Shown: piece after piece, positions 27,039 to 36,124 of the stretch | Layout of the letters: each line of letters begins with the position of its first letter | Position numbering within the stretch: position 1 is the first letter of the stretch | From: Micromonospora marina | GTDB lineage: Bacteria > Actinomycetota > Actinomycetes > Mycobacteriales > Micromonosporaceae | Direction: 5' to 3' | Assembly (NCBI RefSeq): GCF_900091565.1 | Contig: NZ_FMCV01000017.1 | Span: 78,708-142,707, forward strand | Length of the DNA: 64,000 nucleotides | Translations under genes and position numbers: made by a program | Notes under the pieces: generated by a model | Database searches by the model: none | What the model saw: the letters and a program-made list of their open reading frames with translations, nothing else | Told to the model about the DNA's origin: nothing

Positions 27039-28646
27039 TCAGGCCAGCTCGACCAGCTCCAGCAGGTCGTCGGACCAGGCGTCCTCGTCACCGTCGGGGA
27101 GCAGGATGGCGCGGTCCGGCTTGAGCGCGGTGACCGCGCCCGGGTCGTGCGTGACCAGCACGATCGCGCCCGGGTAGCGGGCGATCGCGTCGAGCACCTG
27201 CTCGCGGCTGACCGGGTCGAGGTTGTTCGTCGGCTCGTCCAGCAGCAGCACGTTGGCGCCGGAGCAGACCAGCGTGGCCAACGCCAGCCGGGTCTTCTCG
27301 CCACCGGAGAGCACCCCGGCCGGCTTGTCCACGTCCTCGCCGGAGAACAGGAACGCGCCGAGGATCTTGCGCAGGTCGGTGTCGGTCTGGTCGGACGCGG
27401 CGCTGCGCATGTGCTCCAGGATCGTCCGGTCCACGTCGAGCGTCTCGTGCTCCTGAGCGTAGTAGCCCAGCCGCAGCCCGTGCCCGGGGCGTACCTCGCC
27501 GGTGTCCGGCTCCAGCAGCCCGCCGAGCATCCGCAGCAGCGTGGTCTTGCCGGCGCCGTTGAGGCCGAGGATGGCCACCCGGGAACCCCGGTCCACCGCC
27601 ACGTCGACGTCGGTGAAGATCTCCAGCGACCCGTACGACTTGGACAGGCCGGTCGCGGTCAGCGGCGTCTTGCCGCACGGCGCGGGGCTCGGGAACCGCA
27701 CCTTGGCGACCTTGTCCGCGACGCGGACCTCGTCCAGGCCGGAGAGCAGGCGCTCGGCGCGCCGGGCCATGTTCTGCGCGGCGACGGTCTTGGTGGCCTT
27801 GGCCCGCATCTTGTCCGCCTGCGCCATCAGGGCGCCGGCCTTCTTCTCGGCGTTCGCGCGCTCCCGGCGGCGGCGGCGCTCGTCGGTCTCCCGCGCCTCC
27901 AGGTACGCCTTCCAGCCCAGGTTGTACGTGTCGACCACGGAGCGGGTGGCGTCCAGGAACCAGACCTTGTTGACCACCGCCTCCAGCAGCGACGCGTCGT
28001 GGGAGATCACGATCAGGCCGCCCTTGTGGTTGCCGAGGAAGCCGCGCAGCCAGGTGATCGAGTCGGCGTCGAGGTGGTTCGTGGGCTCGTCGAGCAGCAG
28101 GATGCCGCCGCCGTTCTCGCCGGCGTCGCGGAACAGGATCCGGGCCAGCTCGATGCGGCGGCGCTGACCGCCGGAGAGCGTGCCGATGGTCTGGGCCAGG
28201 GCCCGGTCGGGCAGGCCGAGGTTGGCGCAGATCCGGGCCGCCTCGGCCTCGGCCGCGTAGCCGCCGAGCGAGGCGAACTGGTCCTCAAGCGCGCCGTAGC
28301 GGCGGACCAGGCGCTCGTCGTCGGCACCCTCGGCGAGCTTCTCCTCCAGCTCCTTCATCTGCGCCATCAGCACGTCCAGGCCGCGGGCGGAGAGCACCCG
28401 GTCCCGGCCGGTGACGTCCAGGTCGCCGGTACGCGGGTCCTGCGGCAGGTAGCCGATGGCGCTGCGCCGCTCGATCTGGCCGCCGTACGGCTGCCCCTCC
28501 CCGGCGAGCACCTTGAGCGTGGTGGTCTTGCCGGCGCCGTTGCGGCCGACCAGGCCGATCCGGTCCCCCGGCTGCACCCGCAGGGTGGTGTCGGACAGCA
28601 GGATCCGGGAACCGGCGCGCAGTTCCAGGCCGGTGGCAGTGATCAT
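27039..28646 (-). CDS. ABC-F family ATP-binding protein
   Basis: 535 residues, two ABC ATPase domains and no membrane segment, the ABC-F pattern. Walker A is GRNGAGKTT (about 33-41) and GLNGAGKTT in the second half; the signatures are LSGGQRRR and LSGGEKTR, and Walker B LLLDEPTNHLD and LLLDEPTNNLD. The Arg/Lys-rich linker around RRRRERANAEKKAG is the P-site tRNA interaction motif region. ABC-F proteins act on ribosomes (EttA, antibiotic resistance). Which kind this is cannot be settled by motif. Confidence 0.93.
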   Translation of the reverse strand: MITATGLELRAGSRILLSDTTLRVQPGDRIGLVGRNGAGKTTTLKVLAGEGQPYGGQIERRSAIGYLPQDPRTGDLDVTGRDRVLSARGLDVLMAQMKELEEKLAEGADDERLVRRYGALEDQFASLGGYAAEAEAARICANLGLPDRALAQTIGTLSGGQRRRIELARILFRDAGENGGGILLLDEPTNHLDADSITWLRGFLGNHKGGLIVISHDASLLEAVVNKVWFLDATRSVVDTYNLGWKAYLEARETDERRRRRERANAEKKAGALMAQADKMRAKATKTVAAQNMARRAERLLSGLDEVRVADKVAKVRFPSPAPCGKTPLTATGLSKSYGSLEIFTDVDVAVDRGSRVAILGLNGAGKTTLLRMLGGLLEPDTGEVRPGHGLRLGYYAQEHETLDVDRTILEHMRSAASDQTDTDLRKILGAFLFSGEDVDKPAGVLSGGEKTRLALATLVCSGANVLLLDEPTNNLDPVSREQVLDAIARYPGAIVLVTHDPGAVTALKPDRAILLPDGDEDAWSDDLLELVELA

Positions 28647-28892
28647 TTCGGAGTACTCGCTCTCGGGTCCGGAAGGGCTGATTCAGGGCACGCGAAAACG
28701 CCGGCGGGTGGTGATTTCCCGTCGGCGCGGGGCCGTTCAGCCTTCGCAGCGCAGCACGGGACAAGTGTACCGGGCCGCGCGGACTCTCTCGCCCGGATTA
28801 CCGCGCAAGATCATCGGGTACCGAATTCGCCGTCCGGACCCGGTCCGGTACCGCAACCACCTCAAACGGAAACATCGGTGATCGGGGTCAAC

Positions 28893-29807
28893 ATGGAGCT
28901 GAACGAGAACGCGCGGGTCGACACCAGCCAGGTGGACGACCGGCGAGGTTCCGGCGGAGGCGGCGGGATGGGCATTCCGATCCCGATCGGCGGCGGCCGG
29001 GGCGGCATCGTGGGCATCATCATCGCCGTGGTCGTCGCCCTGGTGGGCGGCGGCTTCGGCCTCAACGCCGCCACCGGCGGCGGCGGTTCCGAACAGGGCG
29101 ACAACACCTCGCTGGAGCAGAAGTGCTCGGCGCAGGACGCGCTGGAGCAGCTCGACTGCCGCAACACGCTGTACGTCAACTCGATCCAGGCGTACTGGCG
29201 TACCGCCATGCCGGAGGCGTTCGGCGAGCAGTACCGGCCGTCGAAGACGGTGTTCTTCAGCCAGAACGTCAGCACCGCCTGCGGTGCCGCCGACTCGGGT
29301 GTGGGCCCGTTCTACTGCCCGGCCGACGACCAGGTCTACATCGACCTGACGTTCTACCGGCTGCTGGCCGACCAGCTCGGCGCCGAGGGCGAGTTCGCCC
29401 AGCCGTACGTGCTGGCCCACGAGTACGGCCACCACGTGCAGAACCTGCTCGGCACCGAGGCGCAGATGCGCCGCCAGCAGCAGCGCGACCCGCAGAGCGC
29501 GAACGCCCTGTCGGTGAAGCTGGAACTCCAGGCCGACTGCTACGCCGGGGCCTGGGCGAAGAACGCCACCGGCACCGCCGACGACCGCGGGCAGAAGATC
29601 TTCAAGAGCATCACCGAGCAGGACATCTCGCAGGCCATCGACGCCGCCGAGAAGATCGGCGACGACGCCATCCAGAAGCGCTCCGGCCGGCCGGTGAACC
29701 CGGACGAGTTCACCCACGGCACCTCCGAACAGCGCAAGCAGTGGTTCACCAAGGGCTACACCACCGGTGACCCGAAGTCCTGCGACACCTTCGGCGCCGG
29801 GGTCTGA
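28893..29807 (+). CDS. Neutral zinc metallopeptidase (YpfJ family)
   Basis: 304 residues. N-terminal charged stretch, a Gly-rich spacer, then a transmembrane helix at 37-58 (GGIVGIIIAVVVALVGGG). The peptidase motif HEYGHH (176-181) with a downstream Glu in LELQADCYAGAW is the metal site of the YpfJ group. Cys pairs (78 and 89; 130 and 142) could form disulfides outside the cell. Topology predicts an extracellular or periplasm-facing catalytic domain. Upstream open sequence lacks a good ribosome site, so the ATG with MELNENARVD was chosen. Confidence 0.92.
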   Translation: MELNENARVDTSQVDDRRGSGGGGGMGIPIPIGGGRGGIVGIIIAVVVALVGGGFGLNAATGGGGSEQGDNTSLEQKCSAQDALEQLDCRNTLYVNSIQAYWRTAMPEAFGEQYRPSKTVFFSQNVSTACGAADSGVGPFYCPADDQVYIDLTFYRLLADQLGAEGEFAQPYVLAHEYGHHVQNLLGTEAQMRRQQQRDPQSANALSVKLELQADCYAGAWAKNATGTADDRGQKIFKSITEQDISQAIDAAEKIGDDAIQKRSGRPVNPDEFTHGTSEQRKQWFTKGYTTGDPKSCDTFGAGV

Positions 29808-29820
29808 TCCCCGCTGGGCG

Positions 29821-29861
29821 CATCGGCCCGCACCGCCGCAGACCGGCGGTGCGGGCCGATG
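29821..29861. terminator. Bidirectional hairpin terminator
   Basis: Arms CATCGGCCCGCACCGCCG (29821-29838) and its perfect reverse complement (29844-29861) with loop CAGAC. It lies between the convergent zinc peptidase and RCC1 genes, a classic strong stem without a U-run. Confidence 0.8.
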
Positions 29862-29878
29862 TCCGTCTCCGCGGCCGG

Positions 29879-31096
29879 TCAGGCCGGCAGTGTCACCTGG
29901 CCCGGCGTGGACCGGTTGACGGTCGTCCCGTCGCCGAGCTGGCCCCCGCTGTTGTCGCCCCAGCACCACAGAGCGGCGTCGGTACGGATCCCGCAGCCGT
30001 GGTCGGTGACCGCGAGCCCGCCGGTCCAGGTGGTGGCGGCGCCGACCTGGACGGGCGCGAACCGGTGGGTGGTGCTGCCGTCGCCCACCTGGCCGCCCGA
30101 GTTCTTGCCCCAGCACCACAGGGTGCCGTCGGTACGCGACGCGCAGGACGTGTCACTGCCGGCGGCGATCCGGGTCCACGTGGTGGCGGCGCCGATCTGC
30201 ACCGGCGCGGTCCGGTATGTGCCGCTCACGCCGAGCTGCCCGTACCCGTTCTCACCCCAGCACCACAACGCGCCGGACCGGATCCCGCAGGTGTGCGCGT
30301 ATCCGGCCGTGACGCCGGTCCAGCCGGTCGCGGTGCCGACCTGCGCGGGCGCCGTCTGAGGAGCCAGGTTGCCGAGCCCGAGCTGCCCGTCCGAGCTGGA
30401 CCCCCAACACCAGAGCGTGCCGCCGGTCCGGATACCGCAGGTGTGCCCGAACCCGGTCGAGACGCTCACCCAGTCGGTCGCCGTACCGACCTGCAACGGG
30501 GTGTTCGCCACGTACGGCGAGGTGCCGACGCCCAGCTGCGTGGTCCGGTTGAAGCCCCAGCACCAGAGCGTGCCGTCGGTGCGGATCGCGCAGGTGTGCG
30601 TGGGGCCGGCATCGACTCCGGCCCAGGTGGTGGCGGTGCCGACCTGCACCGGGGCGCTGCGGCTGGTGGTGGTCCCGTCGCCGAGCTGGCCCCGGAAGTT
30701 CGAGCCCCAGCACCACAGTGTCCCGTCCGTGCGGACCGCGCAGGTGTGCCCCGAGCCGGCGTCGACGTTCGTCCAGGTGGCGGTGCCGACCCGGGCCGGG
30801 GTGCCGCGGTTCGTGGTGGTCCCGTCACCGAGCTGGCCGCCGTAGTTCGAGCCCCAGCACCACAGTCCCCCGCCGGTGCTGATCGCGCACGTGTGCGCGC
30901 CGCCCGTGGTGACGCTGGCTACGGTGGGCGCGGCGAGCGCGGCGCGCTCGACCGGGCCGGCAGCCGCGTTCGCCGTGCCGGCCGTGAGTGCGGTGGTGAG
31001 CACGAGGCTTCCGGCGCTCATCGCCGCCGCCGCGACGAGGAGTTTCGTCGCACGGCGCCACCGGGCCCGCAGCCGGCCGTCCTGATATCCGCTCAT
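29879..31096 (-). CDS. Secreted RCC1-repeat beta-propeller protein
   Basis: 405 residues. A Sec-type signal peptide (Arg-rich n-region, LLVAAAAMSAGSLVLTTAL core, predicted cleavage after TANA near residue 44) is followed by seven RCC1-type repeats, each with H-T-C-x-I/V-R-T-x-G-x-LWCWG then GQLG-x-G. Seven repeats make a complete seven-bladed propeller. Each blade has a Cys pair, which may form disulfides. The function of bacterial RCC1-like exported proteins is mostly unknown (binding or lectin-like roles). Ribosome site GGGAGAG before the ATG. Confidence 0.9.
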   Translation of the reverse strand: MSGYQDGRLRARWRRATKLLVAAAAMSAGSLVLTTALTAGTANAAAGPVERAALAAPTVASVTTGGAHTCAISTGGGLWCWGSNYGGQLGDGTTTNRGTPARVGTATWTNVDAGSGHTCAVRTDGTLWCWGSNFRGQLGDGTTTSRSAPVQVGTATTWAGVDAGPTHTCAIRTDGTLWCWGFNRTTQLGVGTSPYVANTPLQVGTATDWVSVSTGFGHTCGIRTGGTLWCWGSSSDGQLGLGNLAPQTAPAQVGTATGWTGVTAGYAHTCGIRSGALWCWGENGYGQLGVSGTYRTAPVQIGAATTWTRIAAGSDTSCASRTDGTLWCWGKNSGGQVGDGSTTHRFAPVQVGAATTWTGGLAVTDHGCGIRTDAALWCWGDNSGGQLGDGTTVNRSTPGQVTLPA

Positions 31097-31249
31097 GTAG
31101 TTGTTCTCTCCCAACGATGTCGGTGCGTGATGGCGTAGGCGAAGCTGCCCCGCGGGACGCCCGGAGACCCGCCGCTTCGTGACACCGACCCTATGCATCG
31201 AGTCGATTCGATGCACTACCGGCGAGCAGGATCGACCGATCTTTCCGGT

Positions 31250-31888
31250 TCAGCGGACCAGGATGTGGACCGCCCGGGCGGCGGCCACGGCCGCCACCAG
31301 CACCGCGTGCCGGGGCTCCGGCACGTCGAGCAGGCGCGCCGCGCGCAGCGCCGCGAGCGGGGCCAGCCGCCGGTCGGCCAGCACCGTGTCCACCGCCCGC
31401 CGGTCGCCGCCGCACACCAGCGCCGCCAGCGTGGCCGCCTCCGGCAGCAGCAGGCGTACGGCCAGCTCGGCCGCGTCGCCCAGGGCGGCCTTCGCCTGGT
31501 TGTCGCGCCGCCGGGCGAACCGCTGCTGGGACCAGCCACCGGCGGCGGTGCGCCCCTGCACGTACCTGGTGTCCACCTTGGAGACCACCAGGTCGGTGCC
31601 GTCGGCGACGCCGAGGGCGACCGCGCCCTTGCGGGCCAGGAGCAGGCCGAGCCGGCGGGCCGCCGTGGCGGAAGCGACGAATCCGGGTACGTCCGCCGAC
31701 GCGCTCGCGCCGGGCGGGGTGTGCAGCTCGGCGGTGGCGCCGTCCGGGGCGGTGAGCAGCAGCCCGTACTCCTGGACGGTCGTCGCCGGCGGGCCGTGCC
31801 GGTCGGTGAAGCCCTCGACCCAGCGGGCGACGCGGGCCGGGTCCACGTCGACCCACCGGCCGCCTCCGGCTGCGGGTCGGCTGCTCAT
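31250..31888 (-). CDS. acVLRF1 family peptidyl-tRNA hydrolase
   Basis: 212 residues. WVDVDPARVARWVEGF opens the fold and the key motif VQGRTAAGGWSQQRFARRR (G-x-x-Q-type loop) matches the Vms1/ANKZF1/eRF1-like release-factor domain in actinobacteria. In eukaryotes this family frees nascent chains from stalled 60S ribosomes. The bacterial members are proposed to do the same on 50S. Named from the family motif; activity not shown. Convergent or close neighbours do not add evidence. Confidence 0.85.
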   Translation of the reverse strand: MSSRPAAGGGRWVDVDPARVARWVEGFTDRHGPPATTVQEYGLLLTAPDGATAELHTPPGASASADVPGFVASATAARRLGLLLARKGAVALGVADGTDLVVSKVDTRYVQGRTAAGGWSQQRFARRRDNQAKAALGDAAELAVRLLLPEAATLAALVCGGDRRAVDTVLADRRLAPLAALRAARLLDVPEPRHAVLVAAVAAARAVHILVR

Positions 31889-31906
31889 GGCACGACGGTA
31901 CGCGGT

Positions 31907-32071
31907 TCAACCGGACAGCAGGGTGGCGACCGCGAGGCCGGCGATCAGCGCGCTGGACACCAGGCCGGTGACCAACCGCCCGCGCGGGCCGGCCAGCACC
32001 CGGCCCACCACCGAACCGCCGCCGGCCACGAGCAGTTGCCAACTCGCCGAGGCCAGGAACGCGCCGGTCAC
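31907..32071 (-). pseudogene. Fragment of a LysE-family amino-acid exporter
   Basis: Minus-strand frame encodes VTGAFLASASWQLLVAGGGS, then VVGRVLAGPRGRLVTGLVSS and ALIAGLAVATLLSG. This matches the last third of LysE/RhtB exporters (GAFLASLSWQ... and the terminal membrane helix). The rest of the gene is absent: sequence upstream of 32071 turns into unrelated Arg/Pro-rich frames. Likely a decayed remnant, too short to function. Confidence 0.55.
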
Positions 32072-32362
32072 GACGGCGGGCGACCGGTCGAGGCGGCCGG
32101 CAGGTCGCGCTGTCGACGCGCGGCGGTGGCCGCACGGACAGAAGCCTGCTTCGGGTACGCCTCGATCATGGCGTCATTCTGGCCCGATCGCGGCTGACGC
32201 GCCTCTGGTTTCCGTGGCGCGCAGATCAGGGTCTGCGCCTCGGGGAAAGGCGGACGCTAGCCATGCCCCGGCCCGGAAGTCTGTCGCATCCGGCATGGGC
32301 GTCCAGGGTCGCGCCGCGCACACAATGGCCGGGTGTACGACCACCGGCCGAATGGGGTGTCC

Positions 32363-33109
32363 ATGACCGACGAGCAGGTCCGCAGCAACGAGACCGTGGT
32401 GCCGATGCTGCACTGCGTGTCGCCCGAGGAGACGCTGGCGTTCTGGTCGGCCCTCGGCTTCACGGTGACCTACGAGCAGACCAGGCCGTACCTGTACCTG
32501 GCGTTCCGGTGGAGCGGGTTCGACCTCAACTACAACGGGGCGCCGGCGGGCGTCGACCCGTCGGCGGAGAGGACCGGGGGCTGCGTGGTGATGGTCGACG
32601 CGGTCGCGCCGTACCACGCGACGTTCAGCGAGGCGATGCGACGCGCCTACGGCCGGGTGCTCGTCAAGGGACAGCCCCGGATGACCCGCTACCGCCCCGG
32701 CACCTCGCGGTTCACCGTGATCGATCCATCCGGTAACTCGATCACCTTCATCCAGCGGGACGAGCCGGCAGAGCTGGAGTACGGCGGGTCGAAGCGGTTG
32801 CACGGACTGGCCCGGGCGCTCGACAACGCGCGGATCCTGCGCGAGTTCAAGAACGACGACCGCGCCGCCTTCCGGGCACTCATCCTCGGGCTGAGCCGCC
32901 ACGGCGAGGCGGCGCCGACCGTCGAGCGGGCGCAGGTGCTGGCTGCGTTGATCGAACTGGCGGACCTGCTGGCCGAACGGCAGCGGGTGCCCGAGTGGGG
33001 CGCCCGGCTGCGGGCGCTTCCGCTGACCGCCGAGGAGCGCGAACAGGTGCGGCTCGACGTCGCCGACCCGACCGTGCTCGCTCCCTGGTTACCGAAGGCC
33101 GAGGCGTAG
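32363..33109 (+). CDS. VOC family protein with added C-terminal helical domain
   Basis: 248 residues from an ATG (MTDEQVRSNETVVPML); a GTG 30 bases upstream is possible. The first half has the VOC features VPMLHCVSPEETLAFWSALG and a bleomycin-resistance-like strand pattern, ending FTVIDPSGNSITFIQRDEP. Residues about 140-248 are an all-alpha domain (ALDNARILREFKNDDRAAF) not usual in VOC proteins. Role unknown; fosfomycin or bleomycin resistance cannot be claimed. Followed by a perfect hairpin terminator. Confidence 0.82.
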   Translation: MTDEQVRSNETVVPMLHCVSPEETLAFWSALGFTVTYEQTRPYLYLAFRWSGFDLNYNGAPAGVDPSAERTGGCVVMVDAVAPYHATFSEAMRRAYGRVLVKGQPRMTRYRPGTSRFTVIDPSGNSITFIQRDEPAELEYGGSKRLHGLARALDNARILREFKNDDRAAFRALILGLSRHGEAAPTVERAQVLAALIELADLLAERQRVPEWGARLRALPLTAEEREQVRLDVADPTVLAPWLPKAEA

Positions 33110-33110
33110 A

Positions 33111-33154
33111 CACGTCGGACGCGGCACCCCCGAAGGAGTGCCGCGTCCGACGTG
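33111..33154. terminator. Bidirectional hairpin terminator
   Basis: Arms CACGTCGGACGCGGCAC (33111-33127) and its perfect reverse complement (33138-33154) with a 10-base loop. It separates the convergent VOC gene and the last SUF gene and so may end both transcripts. Confidence 0.8.
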
Positions 33155-33169
33155 GTGACTGTGGGTCGG

Positions 33170-33568
33170 TCAGACGTTGAAGCCGAGGGAACGGAGCTGG
33201 TCGCGCCCCTCGTCGGTGATCTTGTCGGGGCCCCACGGCGGCAGCCACACCCAGTTGATCCGGATGTCGTTGACCAGCCCGCCGCCGGGACCGGTGGTCA
33301 GCGCCTGCCGGGCCTGGTCCTCGATCACGTCGGTCAGCGGGCAGGCCGCCGAGGTCAGCGTCATGTCCAGGGTCGCGACGTTCTCGTCGTCGACGTGCAC
33401 GCCGTACACCAGGCCCAGGTCGACCACGTTGATGCCCAGCTCGGGGTCGACGACGTCCTTCATCGCCTCCTCGATGTCACCGATCGCGGCCTTGCCGCCG
33501 GCCGGCGCCGCGGCACCGTCGGTCGCCACCGCGCCGGTCTCGGGAGTCGTGTTCGTCTCGTCGGTCAT
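33170..33568 (-). CDS. sufT: Metal-sulfur cluster assembly factor SufT (DUF59/MIP18)
   Basis: 132 residues, ATG with a strong ribosome site (GGAGGTGAAGGC). The MIP18/DUF59 domain is shown by EAMKDVVDPELGINVVDLGL, the conserved Cys in TSAACPLTDV, and WVWLPPWGPDKI at the C-terminus. SufT-like proteins help load Fe-S clusters onto target enzymes. An Ala/Thr/Gly-rich extension of about 25 residues precedes the domain. Last gene of the SUF operon; it overlaps the sufU stop (ATGA). Confidence 0.92.
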   Translation of the reverse strand: MTDETNTTPETGAVATDGAAAPAGGKAAIGDIEEAMKDVVDPELGINVVDLGLVYGVHVDDENVATLDMTLTSAACPLTDVIEDQARQALTTGPGGGLVNDIRINWVWLPPWGPDKITDEGRDQLRSLGFNV

Positions 33569-34038
33569 GCCTTCACCTCCGGGCTCACGCCCACCCCGGC
33601 GCGTGCCGCGGCGTCCTTGAACGCCATCCACGACAATAACGCGCACTTCACCCGGGCCGGGTAGCGCGCGACACCCGCGAACGCCACCCCGTCTCCGAGC
33701 ACGTCCTCGTCCGGCGTGACCTGGCCACGCCCGGACATCAACTCCACGAACGCCTCGTGCACCACAGCGGCGTCGCTCGCGGCCCTGCCGCGCAGCAGCT
33801 CGTGCAGGACGCTCGCCGACGCCTGGCTGATCGAGCAGCCCATCCCGTCGTACGAGATGTCGGTGAACACGCTGCCGTCGGTCGTCACCCGTACGGTGAT
33901 CTCGTCGCCGCAGGTCGGGTTGACGTGGTGCGCCTCGCCGACCCGGGCGGCCGGGTCCGTGGCCTCCCGCAGGCCGCGGCCGTGCGGGTGCTTGTAGTGG
34001 TCCAGGATGATGTCCTGGTAGAGAGACTCAAGCTGCAT
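33565..34038 (-). CDS. sufU: Fe-S cluster assembly sulfur-transfer protein SufU
   Basis: 157 residues, MQLESLYQDIILDHYKHPHG. The three Zn/sulfur-handling Cys are in NPTCGDE, GMGCSISQAS and RVKCALL, and the conserved ligand Asp follows CG. SufU accepts sulfur from SufS in Gram-positive organisms. It starts one base within the sufS stop (TGATG), so the two are coupled. Ends by overlapping sufT. Confidence 0.95.
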   Translation of the reverse strand: MQLESLYQDIILDHYKHPHGRGLREATDPAARVGEAHHVNPTCGDEITVRVTTDGSVFTDISYDGMGCSISQASASVLHELLRGRAASDAAVVHEAFVELMSGRGQVTPDEDVLGDGVAFAGVARYPARVKCALLSWMAFKDAAARAGVGVSPEVKA

Positions 34039-35342
34039 CACTGAAACACCTTCCGCACCTGCTCCAGACCCGCCACCAGGGCGTCGATCTCCGCGGTGGT
34101 GGTGTAGAGGTAGAACGACGCCCGCGTCATGGCCGGCACCCTGAAGCGGGTGCACACCGGCCTGGCGCAGTGGTGGCCCACCCGCACCTGCACGCCGAGC
34201 GCGTCGAGCACCTGCCCGACGTCGTGCGGGTGCACGTCGCCGAGCGCGAACGAGATCGTCCCGCCCCGGCCCACCGGCACCGTCGGACCGAAGATCCGCA
34301 GACCGGGCACTGTGGCGAGGGCGTCCAGCGCGTACGCCGTCAGCTCCTTCTCGTGCCACTGGATGGCCGGCATGCCCACCGCGGTGAGGTAGTCCACCGC
34401 AGCGCCGAGCGCCACCGCCTCGGCGATCGGCGGGGTGCCCGCCTCGAACCGGGCCGGCGGCGCGGCGAACGTCGAGCCCGCCATCGTCACCGTCTCGATC
34501 ATCGAGCCGCCACCCATCACCGGAGGCATCGCGGCGAGCAGCTCGCCCCGGCCCCAGAGCACACCGATGCCGGTCGGGCCGCACATCTTGTGCCCGGTGA
34601 AGACGATGAAGTCGGCGTCGTAGCCGACCACGTCCATCGGCAGGTGCGGCACCGACTGCGAGCAGTCGAGCAGCAGCAACGCGCCGACCTCGCGGACCCG
34701 CGCGGTGATCCGCGAGGTGGCGTTGACGGTGCCGAGGATGTTCGACATGTGCACCAGCGAGACGATCTTCGTCCGCTCGGTGACCAGGTCGTCCAGGCCG
34801 GACTCGTCGAGCCGCCCCTGGTCGGTGACCGGGAACCAGCGCAGCGTCGCGCCGGTGCGCTCCGCCAGCAGCTGCCACGGGACGATGTTCGAGTGGTGCT
34901 CCATCTCGGAGATCACGATCTCGTCGCCGGGACCGAGCCGGAACCGCGGGTCGCCGTCCGCGCGCAGCGAGGCGTTGGAGAACGCGTACGCCACGATGTT
35001 GATCGCCTCGGTGGAGTTCTTGGTGAACACCACCTCGTCCACGCTCGGCGCGTTGACGAACGCGGCGATCTTGGCCCGCGCGCCCTCGTACGCCTCGGTC
35101 GCCTCGGTACCCAGCGTGTGCACCGAGCGCGACACGTTGGCGTTGTGCAGGGCGTAGTGCTCGGCGAGCACGTCGAGCACCTGCCGCGGCTTGTGCGAGG
35201 TGTTCGCGCTGTCCAGGTAGACGAGCGGGTGACCGTTGACCTCCCGGTCGAGGATCGGGAAGTCGGCCCGCACCTTCGCCACGTCGAAGCGGGGCACGTC
35301 GGCGTACTGCGGCATGCCCGCCGGGATGGCCATCGAGGTCAT
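34038..35342 (-). CDS. sufS: Cysteine desulfurase SufS
   Basis: 434 residues, class V aminotransferase fold. PLP-binding Lys in VFTGHKMCGPTGIG, and persulfide-forming Cys in RVGHHCARPVC. HLE signature H-N-A-N-V-S-R is also present near residue 67. It supplies sulfur from L-cysteine to SufU. Fifth structural gene of the operon, 8 bases after sufC. Start ATG gives MTSMAIPAG; a few other Met codons are close by. Confidence 0.96.
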   Translation of the reverse strand: MTSMAIPAGMPQYADVPRFDVAKVRADFPILDREVNGHPLVYLDSANTSHKPRQVLDVLAEHYALHNANVSRSVHTLGTEATEAYEGARAKIAAFVNAPSVDEVVFTKNSTEAINIVAYAFSNASLRADGDPRFRLGPGDEIVISEMEHHSNIVPWQLLAERTGATLRWFPVTDQGRLDESGLDDLVTERTKIVSLVHMSNILGTVNATSRITARVREVGALLLLDCSQSVPHLPMDVVGYDADFIVFTGHKMCGPTGIGVLWGRGELLAAMPPVMGGGSMIETVTMAGSTFAAPPARFEAGTPPIAEAVALGAAVDYLTAVGMPAIQWHEKELTAYALDALATVPGLRIFGPTVPVGRGGTISFALGDVHPHDVGQVLDALGVQVRVGHHCARPVCTRFRVPAMTRASFYLYTTTAEIDALVAGLEQVRKVFQ

Positions 35343-35350
35343 GTCGAGTC

Positions 35351-36124
35351 TCAGGCCCGCGCCGCGCCGGCCCCGGCGACGTACCGCTCGTAGCCCTCTT
35401 CCTCGAGCTTGTCGGCCAGTTCCCGGCCGCCCTGCTCGACGATCCGGCCGGCCACGAAGACGTGCACGAAGTCGGGCTTGATGTAGCGCAGGATGCGGGT
35501 GTAGTGGGTGATCAGCAGCAGCCCGGTGTCGCCGGTGTCGCGCACCCGGTTCACGCCCTCGCTGACCACGCGCAGCGCGTCCACGTCCAGGCCGGAGTCG
35601 GTCTCGTCGAGGATCGCCATCTTCGGCTTGAGCAGCTCCAGCTGCACGATCTCGTGCCGCTTCTTCTCACCGCCGGAGAAGCCCTCGTTGACGTTGCGCT
35701 GGGCGAACGCCGGGTCCATCTGGAGCTTCTCCATCGCGCCGCGCAGCTCGCCGGCCCAGGTGCGCAGCTTCGGCGCCTCGCCGTCGAGGGCGGTCTTGGC
35801 GGTACGCAGGAAGTTGGCCACCGACACGCCGGGGACCTCGACCGGGTACTGCATGGCCAGGAAGAGACCGGCGCGGGCGCGCTCGTCGACGGACATGGAC
35901 AGCACGTCCTCGCCGTCGAGGGTCACCTCACCGCCGGTGATCTCGTACTTCGGGTGACCGGCGATCGAGTACGCCAGCGTGGACTTGCCGGAGCCGTTCG
36001 GGCCCATGATCGCGTGCGTCTCACCGGAGCGCACGGTCAGGTCGACCCCGTGCAGGATCGGCTTGAGCTCACCCTCGGGCAGCTTGACCGACACCTTCAG
36101 GTCGCGGATCTCCAGGGTGCTCAT
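35351..36124 (-). CDS. sufC: SUF system ATPase SufC
   Basis: 257 residues, ABC-type ATPase without membrane domain. Walker A GPNGSGKST, Q-loop MQYPVEVPG, signature FSGGEKKRHEI, Walker B MAILDETDSGLD. The DETDSGLDVDALRVV segment is distinctive of SufC. It forms the SufBC2D scaffold complex with SufB and SufD. Starts where the Rieske gene ends (one-base overlap), so it is translationally coupled. Confidence 0.96.
   Translation of the reverse strand: MSTLEIRDLKVSVKLPEGELKPILHGVDLTVRSGETHAIMGPNGSGKSTLAYSIAGHPKYEITGGEVTLDGEDVLSMSVDERARAGLFLAMQYPVEVPGVSVANFLRTAKTALDGEAPKLRTWAGELRGAMEKLQMDPAFAQRNVNEGFSGGEKKRHEIVQLELLKPKMAILDETDSGLDVDALRVVSEGVNRVRDTGDTGLLLITHYTRILRYIKPDFVHVFVAGRIVEQGGRELADKLEEEGYERYVAGAGAARA

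Noticed and set aside
26943..28890. Plus-strand open frame running across the ABC-F gene into the zinc peptidase
   Set aside because: The part before the peptidase ATG is antisense to a gene with two intact ATPase domains; the peptidase homology begins only after 28893.
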